Shown piece by piece: positions 1 to 7,430 of a stretch of DNA of 9,264 nucleotides. The notes under the pieces are model-generated. The model did no database searches and was not told the origin of the DNA. It saw only the letters and a program-made list of their open reading frames with translations. The translations under genes were made by a program, and so were the position numbers. How positions within the stretch are numbered: position 1 is the first letter of the stretch; the number at the start of each line of letters is the position of its first letter. The DNA is taken from contig DATNPH010000244.1 of the NCBI GenBank assembly GCA_036703315.1, forward strand, positions 1 to 9,264, read 5' to 3'. This DNA comes from DATNPH01 sp036703315 (lineage in GTDB: Bacteria > Cyanobacteriota > Cyanobacteriia > Cyanobacteriales > Coleofasciculaceae).

Positions 1-2
1 CT

Positions 3-497
3 ATCAACCCCGAACCTCCCGATAGTCGATTTTTCTCTTGGCGAGGGCAAGCTCAGTACGTGCGTCTTCTAGCTCCAGAGACGTTGTTGATTCTGCGTTC
101 TGACGCACAGCTATCGACCAGAACACTGGTGCCTTTAGAAGAATTTGGGTTAGGGGGTCTGCGTAGCGTCCGAGGGTACCGACAAAACACCCTGTTGACA
201 GATAATGCGGCGTTTGCATCGGCAGAAGTGCGGTTGCCGATTCTGCGGGCATCGAAAGTGGAAGGTCTTCTGCAACTGGCTCCATTTATTGATTTTGGGG
301 TTGGGTGGAATAGTTCAGGAGGAACGGTTGCAGGTTCTAATACTCTGCTAGGGATTGGCTTGGGTTTGCAGTGGCAGATGGGCGATCGCTTTACGGCTCG
401 CGTTGACTACGGTATTCCTCTGATTGACGTTGATTCAGGAGATAGGACGTTGCAAGAAAAGGGACTGTATTTTTCGGTCAATTACAGCCTCTTTTAA
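3..497 (+). CDS. TpsB outer-membrane transporter (ShlB/FhaC/HecB family), 3' end only
   Basis: This is the C-terminal part of a two-partner-secretion transporter, the 16-strand outer-membrane beta-barrel that moves its TpsA partner to the cell surface. The frame is open to the window edge, so the POTRA domains and most of the barrel lie upstream; the GTG at 60 is an internal codon, not the start. What is visible is alternating beta-barrel sequence. It includes the family's conserved L6-loop motif VRGY (168-179, in the context LRSVRGYRQN), which folds into the barrel and is needed for secretion in FhaC. The protein ends in an aromatic-rich strand closing with Phe (SVNYSLF), the classic signal for BAM-dependent insertion. 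Its neighbour 96 bp downstream is a TpsA exoprotein in the same direction, the usual tpsB-tpsA order. Family assignment is firm; substrate specificity is inferred from adjacency. Confidence 0.93.
   Translation: MNPEPPDSRFFSWRGQAQYVRLLAPETLLILRSDAQLSTRTLVPLEEFGLGGLRSVRGYRQNTLLTDNAAFASAEVRLPILRASKVEGLLQLAPFIDFGVGWNSSGGTVAGSNTLLGIGLGLQWQMGDRFTARVDYGIPLIDVDSGDRTLQEKGLYFSVNYSLF
382..389. repeat. HIP1 octamer GCGATCGC (first of seven)
   Basis: Identical octamers occur at 382-389, 608-615, 1560-1567, 4680-4687, 6112-6119, 6742-6749 and 7602-7609. All lie inside the tpsB, tpsA, CHAT and SPOR genes; none is in the rpn gene or the TnpB fragment. This is the highly iterated palindrome of many cyanobacterial genomes and the main taxonomic clue here. 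Confidence 0.9.
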
Positions 498-505
498 AAG
501 TCTCC

Positions 506-553
506 GACCGCGCTTCCTATGCCGGAAATGAATTCCGGCACCCAGCGTCGGTC
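506..553 (+). promoter_or_regulatory. Two-tier intercistronic hairpin between tpsB and tpsA
   Basis: An outer stem pairs GACCGCGCT (506-514) with AGCGTCGGTC (544-553), nine base pairs with a single bulged T at 548. An inner, perfect 8-bp stem pairs TGCCGGAA (520-527) with TTCCGGCA (533-540) around a 5-nt loop. No T-run follows on the plus strand, so it is not a standard intrinsic terminator. It could be an RNA processing or stability element that sets the tpsB:tpsA ratio, or a REP-like dispersed palindrome. The pairing is directly visible; the role is inference. Confidence 0.6.
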
Positions 554-593
554 AAAATGAATTCTTTAATTACCTTGACTTGGGGATTGAACT

Positions 594-3500
594 ATGAATT
601 GTAGAAGGCGATCGCTTACTTTAATAACCTTGCCTGTTGCCAGCAGCATAACCTTGTGCCTGCTTGCACCCCAAACTCCCGCAACCGCCCAAATTACGCC
701 GGATGCCACTTTAGGCGCTGAAAGCTCGATCATTACTCCAAATATCAATATTAATGGCATTCCCACTGACCAAATTAATGGGGGAGCGATTCGAGGAACG
801 AATTTGTTCCATAGCTTTGGTGAATTCAATGTTGGTGCAGGACGAGGAGTCTATTTCACCAACCCAGCTGGGATTGCCAACATCTTGACTAGAATAACTG
901 GCATCAATCCTTCCAATATTCAAGGAACGCTTGGTGTCTTGGGCAACGCTAACCTGTTTTTGATGAATCCCAACGGCATTATCTTTGGTCCAAATGCCAA
1001 GCTGGATGTAGGAGGTTCCTTTGTCGGAAGTACGGCAAGTGCTCTCAACTTTCCCAATGGCAGTGAATTTAGTGCTCTAAACCCACAAGCCCCACCGCTA
1101 TTGAGCATCAATATCCCTATCGGCTTGCAATATAGAGGCAATACGGGAAGTATTTTGGTGCAACGGTCTAGTCTTAATGTACCTAACGGTAAAACCTTAG
1201 CGCTTGTGGGTGGCAATTTGAGTTTAAATGGCGCTAATCTGCAAGCGGCGGGGGGTCGAGTAGAGTTGGCAGGAGTGGCAGGAACGGGAACAGTTGGGCT
1301 TTCTGGAGATGGCAATAATCTATCTTTCAGTTTTCCCGCTGATGTGGTGCGAGCCGATGTATCCCTTACTGGTCAATCTAGAGTTAGCGTAGCGGCTGGA
1401 GGCGGTGGTAGTATTGCACTCACCGCTAGAAATGTGGATATATCAGGAGTCAGTGTCCTGCGTGCTGGGATAGAGACAGGTTTAGGCTCAGTTGGTGCAA
1501 TAGCAGGGGATATTACACTCAATGCTACAGGAGAAATAAACGTCACAGACCAAGGTAGTGCGATCGCCAACAATGTGCGCTCCAAGTCAGTGGGTACAGG
1601 CGGCAACATTGAGATTACAACGGGTTCACTGTTCTTGACCAATGGCGCTCAAATACAAATCGCCAACTTCGGGCGAGGAAATGGTGGTCGTATAAATATT
1701 AATGCCAAGGATAGTATTTCCATTGATGGACTAGGAGACGCTGGATTTCCTAGTGCTGTAATTACTGGAGTGCAACCTGAAGCTGTGGGCGATGTGGGTG
1801 AAATTAATATCACAACTGGATCGCTTTTCTTGACCAATGGCGGTACTCTGTCTGGCAGCACCTTTGGCAACGGAAATGGGGGGAATATAACGATTAATGT
1901 TCGCGATACTACATCTTTTGATGGGGTGGGGGGAAAGAATTTCAATAGTAGTGCATCTAGTTTTGTGGGACGTGGAGCTGTAGGCAAGGGAGGTGACATC
2001 ACGCTCACAACAGGGTCACTTTTATTGACCAATGGCGGGCAACTGGCCTCTAACACTTTTAGCAACGGGAATGGGGGGAAGGTAACGATTAACGCCCGTG
2101 ATACTGCATCCTTTGATGGGGTGGGGAATAATGGCTTTCCTAGCGGTGTAATCAACTCCGTAGAAAGTGGAGCTGTGGGGAATGGGGGAGACATTGATAT
2201 CACAGCAAGTTCCTTTGCAGTGGCTAATGGTGCTCTAGTGCTTGCCAACACAAAAGGACGGGGAAATTCAGGCAACATAACGATAAACATCCGCGATAGT
2301 GTCTCCCTCGGTGGGGTGACTAGCAACGGGCTTCCTAGCGCTCTAGTCACTCAAGTAATACCTACAGCTATCGGGAAGGGAGGTGATATCACGATTACAA
2401 CAGGCTCTCTTTCTTTAATCAATGGCACCAATTTAAGTACTGATACTAGTGGAGAAGGAAACGCGGGCAATATAACGATTATTGCCAGGGATACTGTCTC
2501 CTTTGATGGGTTTAGTAGCGATGGATTCAATAGTGGTGCATTCAGCCAGGTAAGAGGTGGAGCTGTAGGCAAGGGAGGTGACATTAGGATTACAACAGGG
2601 TCTCTTTCCTTAACCAATGGCGGTCGTGTGTTTGCCACCACAAGTGGACAGGGAGATGCAGGCAATGTAAAGATTAGCACTCGTAGTTTAGTTTTCTTGG
2701 ATGGAATGGGTAAGGAGGGTTCTACTGGGATTTTCAGCCAAGTGGAACCTGGAGGCAGAGGCAACGGTGGCAGCATTGAAATTACAACTGGATTGCTTAG
2801 GATAACAAATGGTGCTGCTGTGACGGCTAGCAATGCTGCCCAAGAATTCCTCGCAGGCGATGTTACTATTTCAGCTGACTCGCTCCGCCTCGATAACAAA
2901 GCTTTCATCAGTGCGGATACTCAAGGGGGTAAGGGCAATATCAACCTGAACTCTGTTGATTTAGTGTTGCGTCGTGGCAGCAACATCACTACCAATGCCA
3001 GTGGCGAAGACAAAGTTGGTGGCAATATCACCATCGACACTGGTGTCTTAGTTGCTCTGGAAAATAGCGACATAGCTGCCGATTCGACTAACTTCCGTGG
3101 CGGGAATGTGAATCTCGCCGCTCAAGGCATATTTGGTACTGCCTTCCGCCCTACACGTACCCCAGATAGTGACATTACTGCCACTGGGGCAGATTCTTCA
3201 TTAAGTGGTAGCGTCACCATCAATAGGTTTGGCATTGACCCGACAACGGGGTTAGTTGTCTTGCCAGAAAATGTTGTAGACCCGGCTGCCCTCATCGCCC
3301 AGAATCCTTGTGAACGCGGAAAAGGCAGTGCATTTGCTGTTACCGGACGTGGGGGGCTACCAAGCAACCCTAGCGAACCTCTGAGCAGTGAGGCGGTGCG
3401 AGTCGGTTTGGTAGAGCCTGCCCCGATAGGGGAGCAGGGGAGCAGAGGAATAGAGGAACAGGGGAGCCAAAGAACAGTTGCCAATTCCAAATCCCGAATT

Positions 3501-3632
3501 GCTAATCCGGTTGTGCCAGCGATGGGGTGGGTATTCAACAATAAGGGGGAGGTAGTTCTCACCGCCTACAATCCTACCAGCACGGGTTCTCAGCGCCCTT
3601 GGGTGAATCCCGCCGCTTGCAAATCGCCCTGA
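594..3632 (+). CDS. TpsA: filamentous haemagglutinin-type two-partner secreted exoprotein
   Basis: This 1012-residue protein is predicted to be exported by Sec and then through TpsB to form a surface beta-helix. The ATG at 594 is the first in-frame start after the TGA at 588-590, and a GGGGA motif lies 8 nt upstream. Residues 1-32 form a signal peptide (basic MNCRRR, hydrophobic core, ATA|Q cleavage). The TPS/haemagglutination domain follows at about 33-290, with the hallmark NPNGI at 125-129 and IRGTNLFHSF near 66-75. Residues 337-725 are six tandem 65-residue repeats, and a seventh degenerate copy follows. The tail has the conserved NPCERGKG and the GWVFNNKGEVVLTAYNP block. The mature protein has only two cysteines, C906 and C1009. 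A repeat-derived linker sits at about residues 946-970. The gene ends one base from the convergent Rpn stop. Beta-helix fold and surface location follow from the family; ligand and biological role are unknown. Confidence 0.95.
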   Translation: MNCRRRSLTLITLPVASSITLCLLAPQTPATAQITPDATLGAESSIITPNININGIPTDQINGGAIRGTNLFHSFGEFNVGAGRGVYFTNPAGIANILTRITGINPSNIQGTLGVLGNANLFLMNPNGIIFGPNAKLDVGGSFVGSTASALNFPNGSEFSALNPQAPPLLSINIPIGLQYRGNTGSILVQRSSLNVPNGKTLALVGGNLSLNGANLQAAGGRVELAGVAGTGTVGLSGDGNNLSFSFPADVVRADVSLTGQSRVSVAAGGGGSIALTARNVDISGVSVLRAGIETGLGSVGAIAGDITLNATGEINVTDQGSAIANNVRSKSVGTGGNIEITTGSLFLTNGAQIQIANFGRGNGGRININAKDSISIDGLGDAGFPSAVITGVQPEAVGDVGEINITTGSLFLTNGGTLSGSTFGNGNGGNITINVRDTTSFDGVGGKNFNSSASSFVGRGAVGKGGDITLTTGSLLLTNGGQLASNTFSNGNGGKVTINARDTASFDGVGNNGFPSGVINSVESGAVGNGGDIDITASSFAVANGALVLANTKGRGNSGNITINIRDSVSLGGVTSNGLPSALVTQVIPTAIGKGGDITITTGSLSLINGTNLSTDTSGEGNAGNITIIARDTVSFDGFSSDGFNSGAFSQVRGGAVGKGGDIRITTGSLSLTNGGRVFATTSGQGDAGNVKISTRSLVFLDGMGKEGSTGIFSQVEPGGRGNGGSIEITTGLLRITNGAAVTASNAAQEFLAGDVTISADSLRLDNKAFISADTQGGKGNINLNSVDLVLRRGSNITTNASGEDKVGGNITIDTGVLVALENSDIAADSTNFRGGNVNLAAQGIFGTAFRPTRTPDSDITATGADSSLSGSVTINRFGIDPTTGLVVLPENVVDPAALIAQNPCERGKGSAFAVTGRGGLPSNPSEPLSSEAVRVGLVEPAPIGEQGSRGIEEQGSQRTVANSKSRIANPVVPAMGWVFNNKGEVVLTAYNPTSTGSQRPWVNPAACKSP
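1602..2768 (+). repeat. Six tandem 195-bp (65-residue) repeats inside tpsA
   Basis: Units start at 1602, 1797, 1992, 2187, 2382 and 2577; the first five are exactly 195 bp and the sixth is 192 bp. Each begins with G(D/E/N)I.ITTGSL..TNG, has a central G.GN(G/A)G.(I/V).I..(R/K)D, then FDG, and ends in AVGKG or a variant. A degenerate seventh copy starts at 2769. The unit fits several turns of a right-handed beta-helix. Units 4 and 6 are the most diverged (VANG in place of LTNG, and one residue missing, respectively). Confidence 0.9.
3429..3510 (+). repeat. Octamer array plus CCAATTCC-type repeat absorbed in the tpsA reading frame
   Basis: Positions 3429-3468 are five tandem degenerate octamers: GGGGAGCA, GGGGAGCA, GAGGAATA, GAGGAACA and GGGGAGCC. 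After a short spacer comes a CCAATTCC/ATCCCGAATT segment (3481-3500). It reads in frame as a Gly/Glu/Gln/Ser-rich linker between the VEPAP and PAMGWVF blocks of the TpsA tail. Such purine-rich short tandem repeats are common between genes in filamentous cyanobacteria; here one lies within a gene. Confidence 0.75.
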
Positions 3633-3633
3633 A

Positions 3634-4536
3634 TCAATCGTTATTAGCCTGCAACCAAGTAATTAAATCTGATGCAGTTGTGAAATCTAAGATTGCCTCT
3701 CCTAACTTCTCTAATTGGTCAATCGATAATTGACGGATACGGTCTTGAATTTCCGAATCAATAGTCCCTAAACGACGCACCAGTTGACGCATGATTAATT
3801 CCTGTTGCCCTTGGATTCTGCCTTCCTGTATGCCCTTAATAATTGCACCCCGTTGGTCTTCAATGAACATCTCCTGTTTTTCTAAATCTTCTAACTCCTC
3901 ACGACTCAAGTTGGCTTGATTTGCAATTCTAAAAGCCTTTTGAATTTCTGGTACCGTTCCCATTGTTTCTGGTACTGTCTCTAAATAAACAGTATTTTTC
4001 ATAAAATAAATCCATTTTTCTGTTAGCGTCTCTAACTCATACAACTCCTTATGAAACTTTGGTAGCTCTACAAATAACAGCTCTAGCTCATTCTCCGGAT
4101 AGTCAAATGATTCCTGCTTTTCTTTGAAAACAAAATGCGAAATCACTTTTTCGCGGTTTTCTAAAAAAACAAAATCAGTGATAGTTAAAGCAATTACAGG
4201 GTTTAACTTTGAGTAACCTTCTCCAGATTTCAGTTGGGTTGAATAAGCTTTGGCAGCGTTATACAAAATTCGTTTCTCAAAAGCTGCCACATTCAATACT
4301 TGCATCTCGATAATTACTGTTTTATTTCCAGTAATCTTAGCCTTGACATCCAAGTAGGTATCTTTAAGTCCACGAACTCTTGAAGCCGAATAAGGGTCGA
4401 TAATTTCTAAATCTTCAATAGTCGGGTATCCGTCATACAGCAAAGCATTTAAGAAGCTAATGAGAATATCTTTACTATCTGTGGAACCGAAGATTTTTTT
4501 AAAGGCAAAATCTGTTTTGGGATTAATAAAAACCAT
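3634..4536 (-). CDS. Rpn-family PD-(D/E)XK nuclease (PDDEXK_2 transposase-like) with C-terminal DUF4351
   Basis: This 300-residue protein begins with the family signature NPKTDFAFKKIFG (residues 5-17). The nuclease core is visible as D63 (YLDVKAK) and E77-x-Q79 (IIEMQV), followed by a conserved FEKRILYN with R89, so the PD-(D/E)XK active site appears intact. Residues 246-298 (LIMRQLVRRLG to ITWLQ) match the DUF4351 tail often fused to this family in cyanobacteria. Rpn proteins are DNA endonucleases linked to recA-independent recombination and, in Escherichia coli, to phage defence; which applies here is unknown. The gene is visibly richer in A/T than both neighbours. Its stop lies one base from the tpsA stop, and it is transcribed against the surrounding genes, suggesting later acquisition. 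No clear Shine-Dalgarno precedes the ATG. An internal ATG at codon 249 has a good ribosome site. Confidence 0.92.
   Translation of the reverse strand: MVFINPKTDFAFKKIFGSTDSKDILISFLNALLYDGYPTIEDLEIIDPYSASRVRGLKDTYLDVKAKITGNKTVIIEMQVLNVAAFEKRILYNAAKAYSTQLKSGEGYSKLNPVIALTITDFVFLENREKVISHFVFKEKQESFDYPENELELLFVELPKFHKELYELETLTEKWIYFMKNTVYLETVPETMGTVPEIQKAFRIANQANLSREELEDLEKQEMFIEDQRGAIIKGIQEGRIQGQQELIMRQLVRRLGTIDSEIQDRIRQLSIDQLEKLGEAILDFTTASDLITWLQANND
3790..3803 (-). promoter_or_regulatory. Possible internal ribosome site and start in the rpn gene
   Basis: On the minus strand AGGAA (3803-3799) lies six bases before an in-frame ATG (3792-3790, codon 249). Initiation here would give a 52-residue protein starting MRQLVRRLG, essentially the DUF4351 tail alone. 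E. coli rpn genes encode small C-terminal proteins from internal starts that inhibit the full-length nuclease. Whether this site is used cannot be seen from sequence. Confidence 0.35.
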
Positions 4537-4587
4537 AATTTGTTAGTTATAAAATTTCGGCTCAAGTCTTGACATTGAAGTAATAAT
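4537..4587. promoter_or_regulatory. Divergent spacer between rpn and the CHAT gene, with shared TATA-like core
   Basis: This 51-bp AT-rich spacer must carry the 5' ends of two divergent genes. GTTATAAAA (4546-4554) reads TATAAA on the plus strand and TATAAC on the minus strand, possible -10 elements for each side. TTGACA (4569-4574) matches a -35 box but sits only 14 nt before the CHAT ATG, too close to serve it. GAAG at 4577-4580 lies seven bases before the CHAT ATG and is a plausible ribosome site. No well-spaced -35/-10 pair was found. Confidence 0.3.
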
Positions 4588-7392
4588 ATGATAGCAAAAC
4601 AGCGTAGACTCTACCGAGACTTACAAAATAGTCTGATCAGTGGTAACTGGCTTTGGAGCGTCAAAAGACAGCTAAAGAAGCGATCGCTTATTCTACTATT
4701 CCTGTTATTTCTCCTCTCAATGGGAGTCCCACCAGTTGTCGCTAAGCTTACTGAGTCACCTCCCTTGCCCACGACAGCAGTACTTACTAAGGAGGGGACA
4801 GTAGGGAGTGAGGGCGTCTTACAGCTAGTCCAAAAAGGAAAGGCACTCTATGAAGCCGGACGGTTTGAGGAGGCAGCCCAATCATGGCAAGAGGCGGCTT
4901 CCGCATTTGCCGCCAAAGGGGATAGCCTCAACCAGGCAATGGCGTTGAGTAATCTTTCGTCTACCCTCTACCAACTCGGAGAGTCGGATAAGGCAAACCA
5001 AACTATCACCGAAAGCCTGAACCTCTTGCAAACTCAGGAAAGTACACCAGAGCAATTGCGAATCTTCGCTCAAACCAAAGACATTCAGGGACAGCTGCAA
5101 CTAGCTGTAGGACAAGCAGAAGATGCGATAGATACGTGGCAACAAGCAGCGGACATCTATACTAAAATCAGCAATAAACAAGGGATGACCCAAAGCCGGA
5201 TTAACCAGGCTCAGGCTATGCAAGATTTGGGACTTTACCCAAAAGCGTGTAAGACATTACTGGAATCCTTAGAGCTGGACAATCAAGAGTGTGACATCTC
5301 AACCCAGTCGCTTCAAACCCTCAAGAACCAACTAGCTTCCCCTCTTAAAGTCGTGGGATTGCGTAGCCTTGGTGACGTTCTGCGAGTTGTTGGTAGAAGT
5401 GAACAATCCCAACTAGTCTTGGAAGAAAGCTTGAAATCAGCTCAACTATTGAACTCTCCCCAAGACATTGCTGCTAGTTACCTCAGTTTAGGCAATACGC
5501 TGCGAGCCATAGCTAATACAGAAGCCTTGGAACCCTCCAAACCAACTGAGTATCAGCAAGCAGGATTTAAGTATTATGAGCAGGCTGCCAAGCTGTCCAC
5601 TTCACCCATCACGCGACTCTTTGCACAACTGAATCAACTGAGTCTATTGCTAGAAAGCCCGAATAAACGAGGGGAATGGTCACAAGCCAAGGAATTGGCG
5701 TTGTTGCTCAAGCCTCAACTGAATCGTTTGCCTGCCACTCGGACAGGAGTCCACGCTCAGATTAACTTTGCCCAAAGCCTAATGAAAATGGGGAATGAGG
5801 AATGGAGAATAGGGAATGGGGGAAAAAAACAATTGCAAGTTTCCAATTCCCAATTCCCAACATTCAATGAGATTGACCAGATATTAGCAACAGCTGCTGA
5901 ACAGGCAAACCGTTTGAAAGACAAGCGCAGCGAAGCTTATGCCCGTGGTGTACGCGGTAGGCTTTATGAGCAAAATCAGCAGTGGGAACAGGCAGAAAAT
6001 TTCACTAAGCAGGCTTTAAATCTTGCCCCGACGTTTAAAACACCAGACATCGCTTACCAATTTTTCTGGCAGTTGGGACGCCTGCGCAAAGTTCAAGGCG
6101 ATAATGAAGGAGCGATCGCCAACTATACCCAAGCCGTTGACACCCTACAGTCGCTTCGTAGTGACTTAGTAACCATTAGCTCAGACGTACAGTTTTCGTT
6201 TCGAGAAAGTGTTGAGCCAGTCTATCGGGAACTTGTAGGATTACTATTGCAACCCAGAACTGAGAAGGTGGGTCAAAAAAACCTCGTTCAAGCCAGAAAA
6301 GTCATTGAATCGCTGCAATTGGCTGAACTAGATAACTTCTTTCGGGATGCGTGTGTCACAGCTAAGCCTACTCAAATCGATGAGATTGATAAGACAGCGG
6401 CAATCTTTTATCCGATTATTTTGCCTGATCGCTTAGAAGTAATTCTGGCACTGCCAGGACAACCGTTGCGCCAATATACTACCGTTTTACCTAAGCAGAA
6501 AATCAATGCAACACTCCTGAATTTGCAAAATGCTGTAACTATTCCCACTCTACAGTTGTCATTAAAACGCTTCTTGGAACCCTCGCAACAGGTATATAAC
6601 TGGTTAATTCGCCCAGTTGAAGCAGAGCTAGCCGCGAGTAGGGTTAAAACCTTAACCTTTGTGCCAGATGGGGCTTTCCGTAATATCCCGCTTTCTGCCC
6701 TTCATGATGGTAAGCAGTATTTAGTGCAGAAGTATAGCGTTGCGATCGCTCCTGGTCTGCAATTGGTAGACCCCCAACCTTTAACACGGCAGAAACTTCA
6801 GCTTTTAGGGTTCGGACTCAGTGAAGCTCGCCAAGGATTTCCGGCACTGCCTAATGTGCAATTGGAATTGGAGCGTATTCAATCGCTGGGGAGCCAAGTA
6901 CGGCTGAATCAAGCATTTACCAACTCGAGTTTCAAGCAAGATATCGCCTCATTTCCTTTTCCAGTCGTTCACTTGGCGACTCACGGTCAATTTAGTTCTT
7001 CTGCCCAAGACACGTTCGTCCTTACCTGGGATGGTCGGATTCAAGCTAGTGAGTTCAATGCTCTCCTCCGTACTCAAGAAGGGAACAGGAAGTACCCTGT
7101 TGAATTACTCGTTCTCAGTGCTTGCCAGACCGCCAAAGGTGACGACCGAGCGGCTTTGGGGTTAGCCGGTGTTGCTGTAAGGGCAGGCGCACGCAGTACC
7201 CTAGCCTCTCTATGGTATGTCAGTGATGAAGCAACGAGCTTGCTGATGAGTCAATTCTACGAAGCGTTAACCAAAACACAGGTGACAAAAGCAGAAGCGT
7301 TGCGGCGTGCTCAAGCAATGGTTTTGCAGGATAATAAATTTTCTCACCCGTATTATTGGTCAGCTTTTGTTCTAGTGGGCAATTGGTTGTAA
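4588..7392 (+). CDS. Exported TPR-CHAT domain protein (caspase-like putative protease)
   Basis: This 934-residue protein has a long basic N-terminus, a leucine-rich hydrophobic segment at 34-48 and a possible cleavage site PPVVA|K after residue 52, so it is probably exported or membrane-anchored. TPR-like helical pairs occupy about 78-310 and 450-535. The block DVQFSFRESVEPVYREL at about 530-550 is typical of cyanobacterial CHAT-TPR proteins. The CHAT domain fills about 610-934. Its catalytic dyad is intact: His799 in HLATHGQF (first His at 795) and Cys846 in VLSACQTAKGD, followed by GLAGVAVRAGARS and a terminal HPYYWSAFVLVGNWL. CHAT proteins are separase/caspase-like cysteine peptidases that usually cut after TPR-mediated recognition; the substrate here is unknown. 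Residues 402-427 are an in-frame repeat insertion. The next gene, a SPOR-like protein, follows after 48 bp in the same direction and may be co-transcribed. Confidence 0.94.
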   Translation: MIAKQRRLYRDLQNSLISGNWLWSVKRQLKKRSLILLFLLFLLSMGVPPVVAKLTESPPLPTTAVLTKEGTVGSEGVLQLVQKGKALYEAGRFEEAAQSWQEAASAFAAKGDSLNQAMALSNLSSTLYQLGESDKANQTITESLNLLQTQESTPEQLRIFAQTKDIQGQLQLAVGQAEDAIDTWQQAADIYTKISNKQGMTQSRINQAQAMQDLGLYPKACKTLLESLELDNQECDISTQSLQTLKNQLASPLKVVGLRSLGDVLRVVGRSEQSQLVLEESLKSAQLLNSPQDIAASYLSLGNTLRAIANTEALEPSKPTEYQQAGFKYYEQAAKLSTSPITRLFAQLNQLSLLLESPNKRGEWSQAKELALLLKPQLNRLPATRTGVHAQINFAQSLMKMGNEEWRIGNGGKKQLQVSNSQFPTFNEIDQILATAAEQANRLKDKRSEAYARGVRGRLYEQNQQWEQAENFTKQALNLAPTFKTPDIAYQFFWQLGRLRKVQGDNEGAIANYTQAVDTLQSLRSDLVTISSDVQFSFRESVEPVYRELVGLLLQPRTEKVGQKNLVQARKVIESLQLAELDNFFRDACVTAKPTQIDEIDKTAAIFYPIILPDRLEVILALPGQPLRQYTTVLPKQKINATLLNLQNAVTIPTLQLSLKRFLEPSQQVYNWLIRPVEAELAASRVKTLTFVPDGAFRNIPLSALHDGKQYLVQKYSVAIAPGLQLVDPQPLTRQKLQLLGFGLSEARQGFPALPNVQLELERIQSLGSQVRLNQAFTNSSFKQDIASFPFPVVHLATHGQFSSSAQDTFVLTWDGRIQASEFNALLRTQEGNRKYPVELLVLSACQTAKGDDRAALGLAGVAVRAGARSTLASLWYVSDEATSLLMSQFYEALTKTQVTKAEALRRAQAMVLQDNKFSHPYYWSAFVLVGNWL
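5791..5862 (+). repeat. Repeat-derived segment inserted in frame in the CHAT gene
   Basis: A purine arm with repeated GGGAAT/GGAATGG units (5791-5822) is followed by TTCCAATTCCCAATTCCC (5841-5858), so the two arms can pair as a hairpin (GGGAAT with ATTCCC). It translates as GNEEWRIGNGGKK followed by NSQFPTF, low in similarity to TPR sequence and typical of the GGGAAT-type dispersed repeats of filamentous cyanobacteria. It sits between the helical repeats, where an insertion is likely tolerated. Confidence 0.7.
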
Positions 7393-7424
7393 GCTGTTAA
7401 GCATTTATACACCTCCAGTCAATT

Positions 7425-7430
7425 GGGGAA
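7425..7430 (+). promoter_or_regulatory. Ribosome binding site that decides the SPOR-gene start
   Basis: GGGGAA lies 10 nt upstream of the ATG at 7441. The only longer in-frame option, TTG at 7423, overlaps this motif and has no ribosome site of its own, so the ATG is preferred. Confidence 0.55.

Noticed and set aside
1602..2768. Regularly spaced repeats as a CRISPR array
   Set aside because: The period is 195 bp, repeats are degenerate, in frame and translated; there are no short identical repeats with unique spacers.
1649..2908. Long antisense frames (233 and 185 codons) opposite tpsA
   Set aside because: They mirror the tandem repeats, are rich in Pro/Ser/Leu from reversed Gly/Asn/Thr codons, and overlap a clear gene; they are shadows.
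4569..4592. TTGACA with TATGAT as a promoter for the CHAT gene
   Set aside because: The spacer is only 12 bp and the -10 would overlap the start codon.
4588..7392. CHAT protein as a CRISPR-linked Craspase (Csx29-type) component
   Set aside because: No Cas7-11/gRAMP gene or CRISPR array is in the window, and the protein has an export signal, unlike Csx29.
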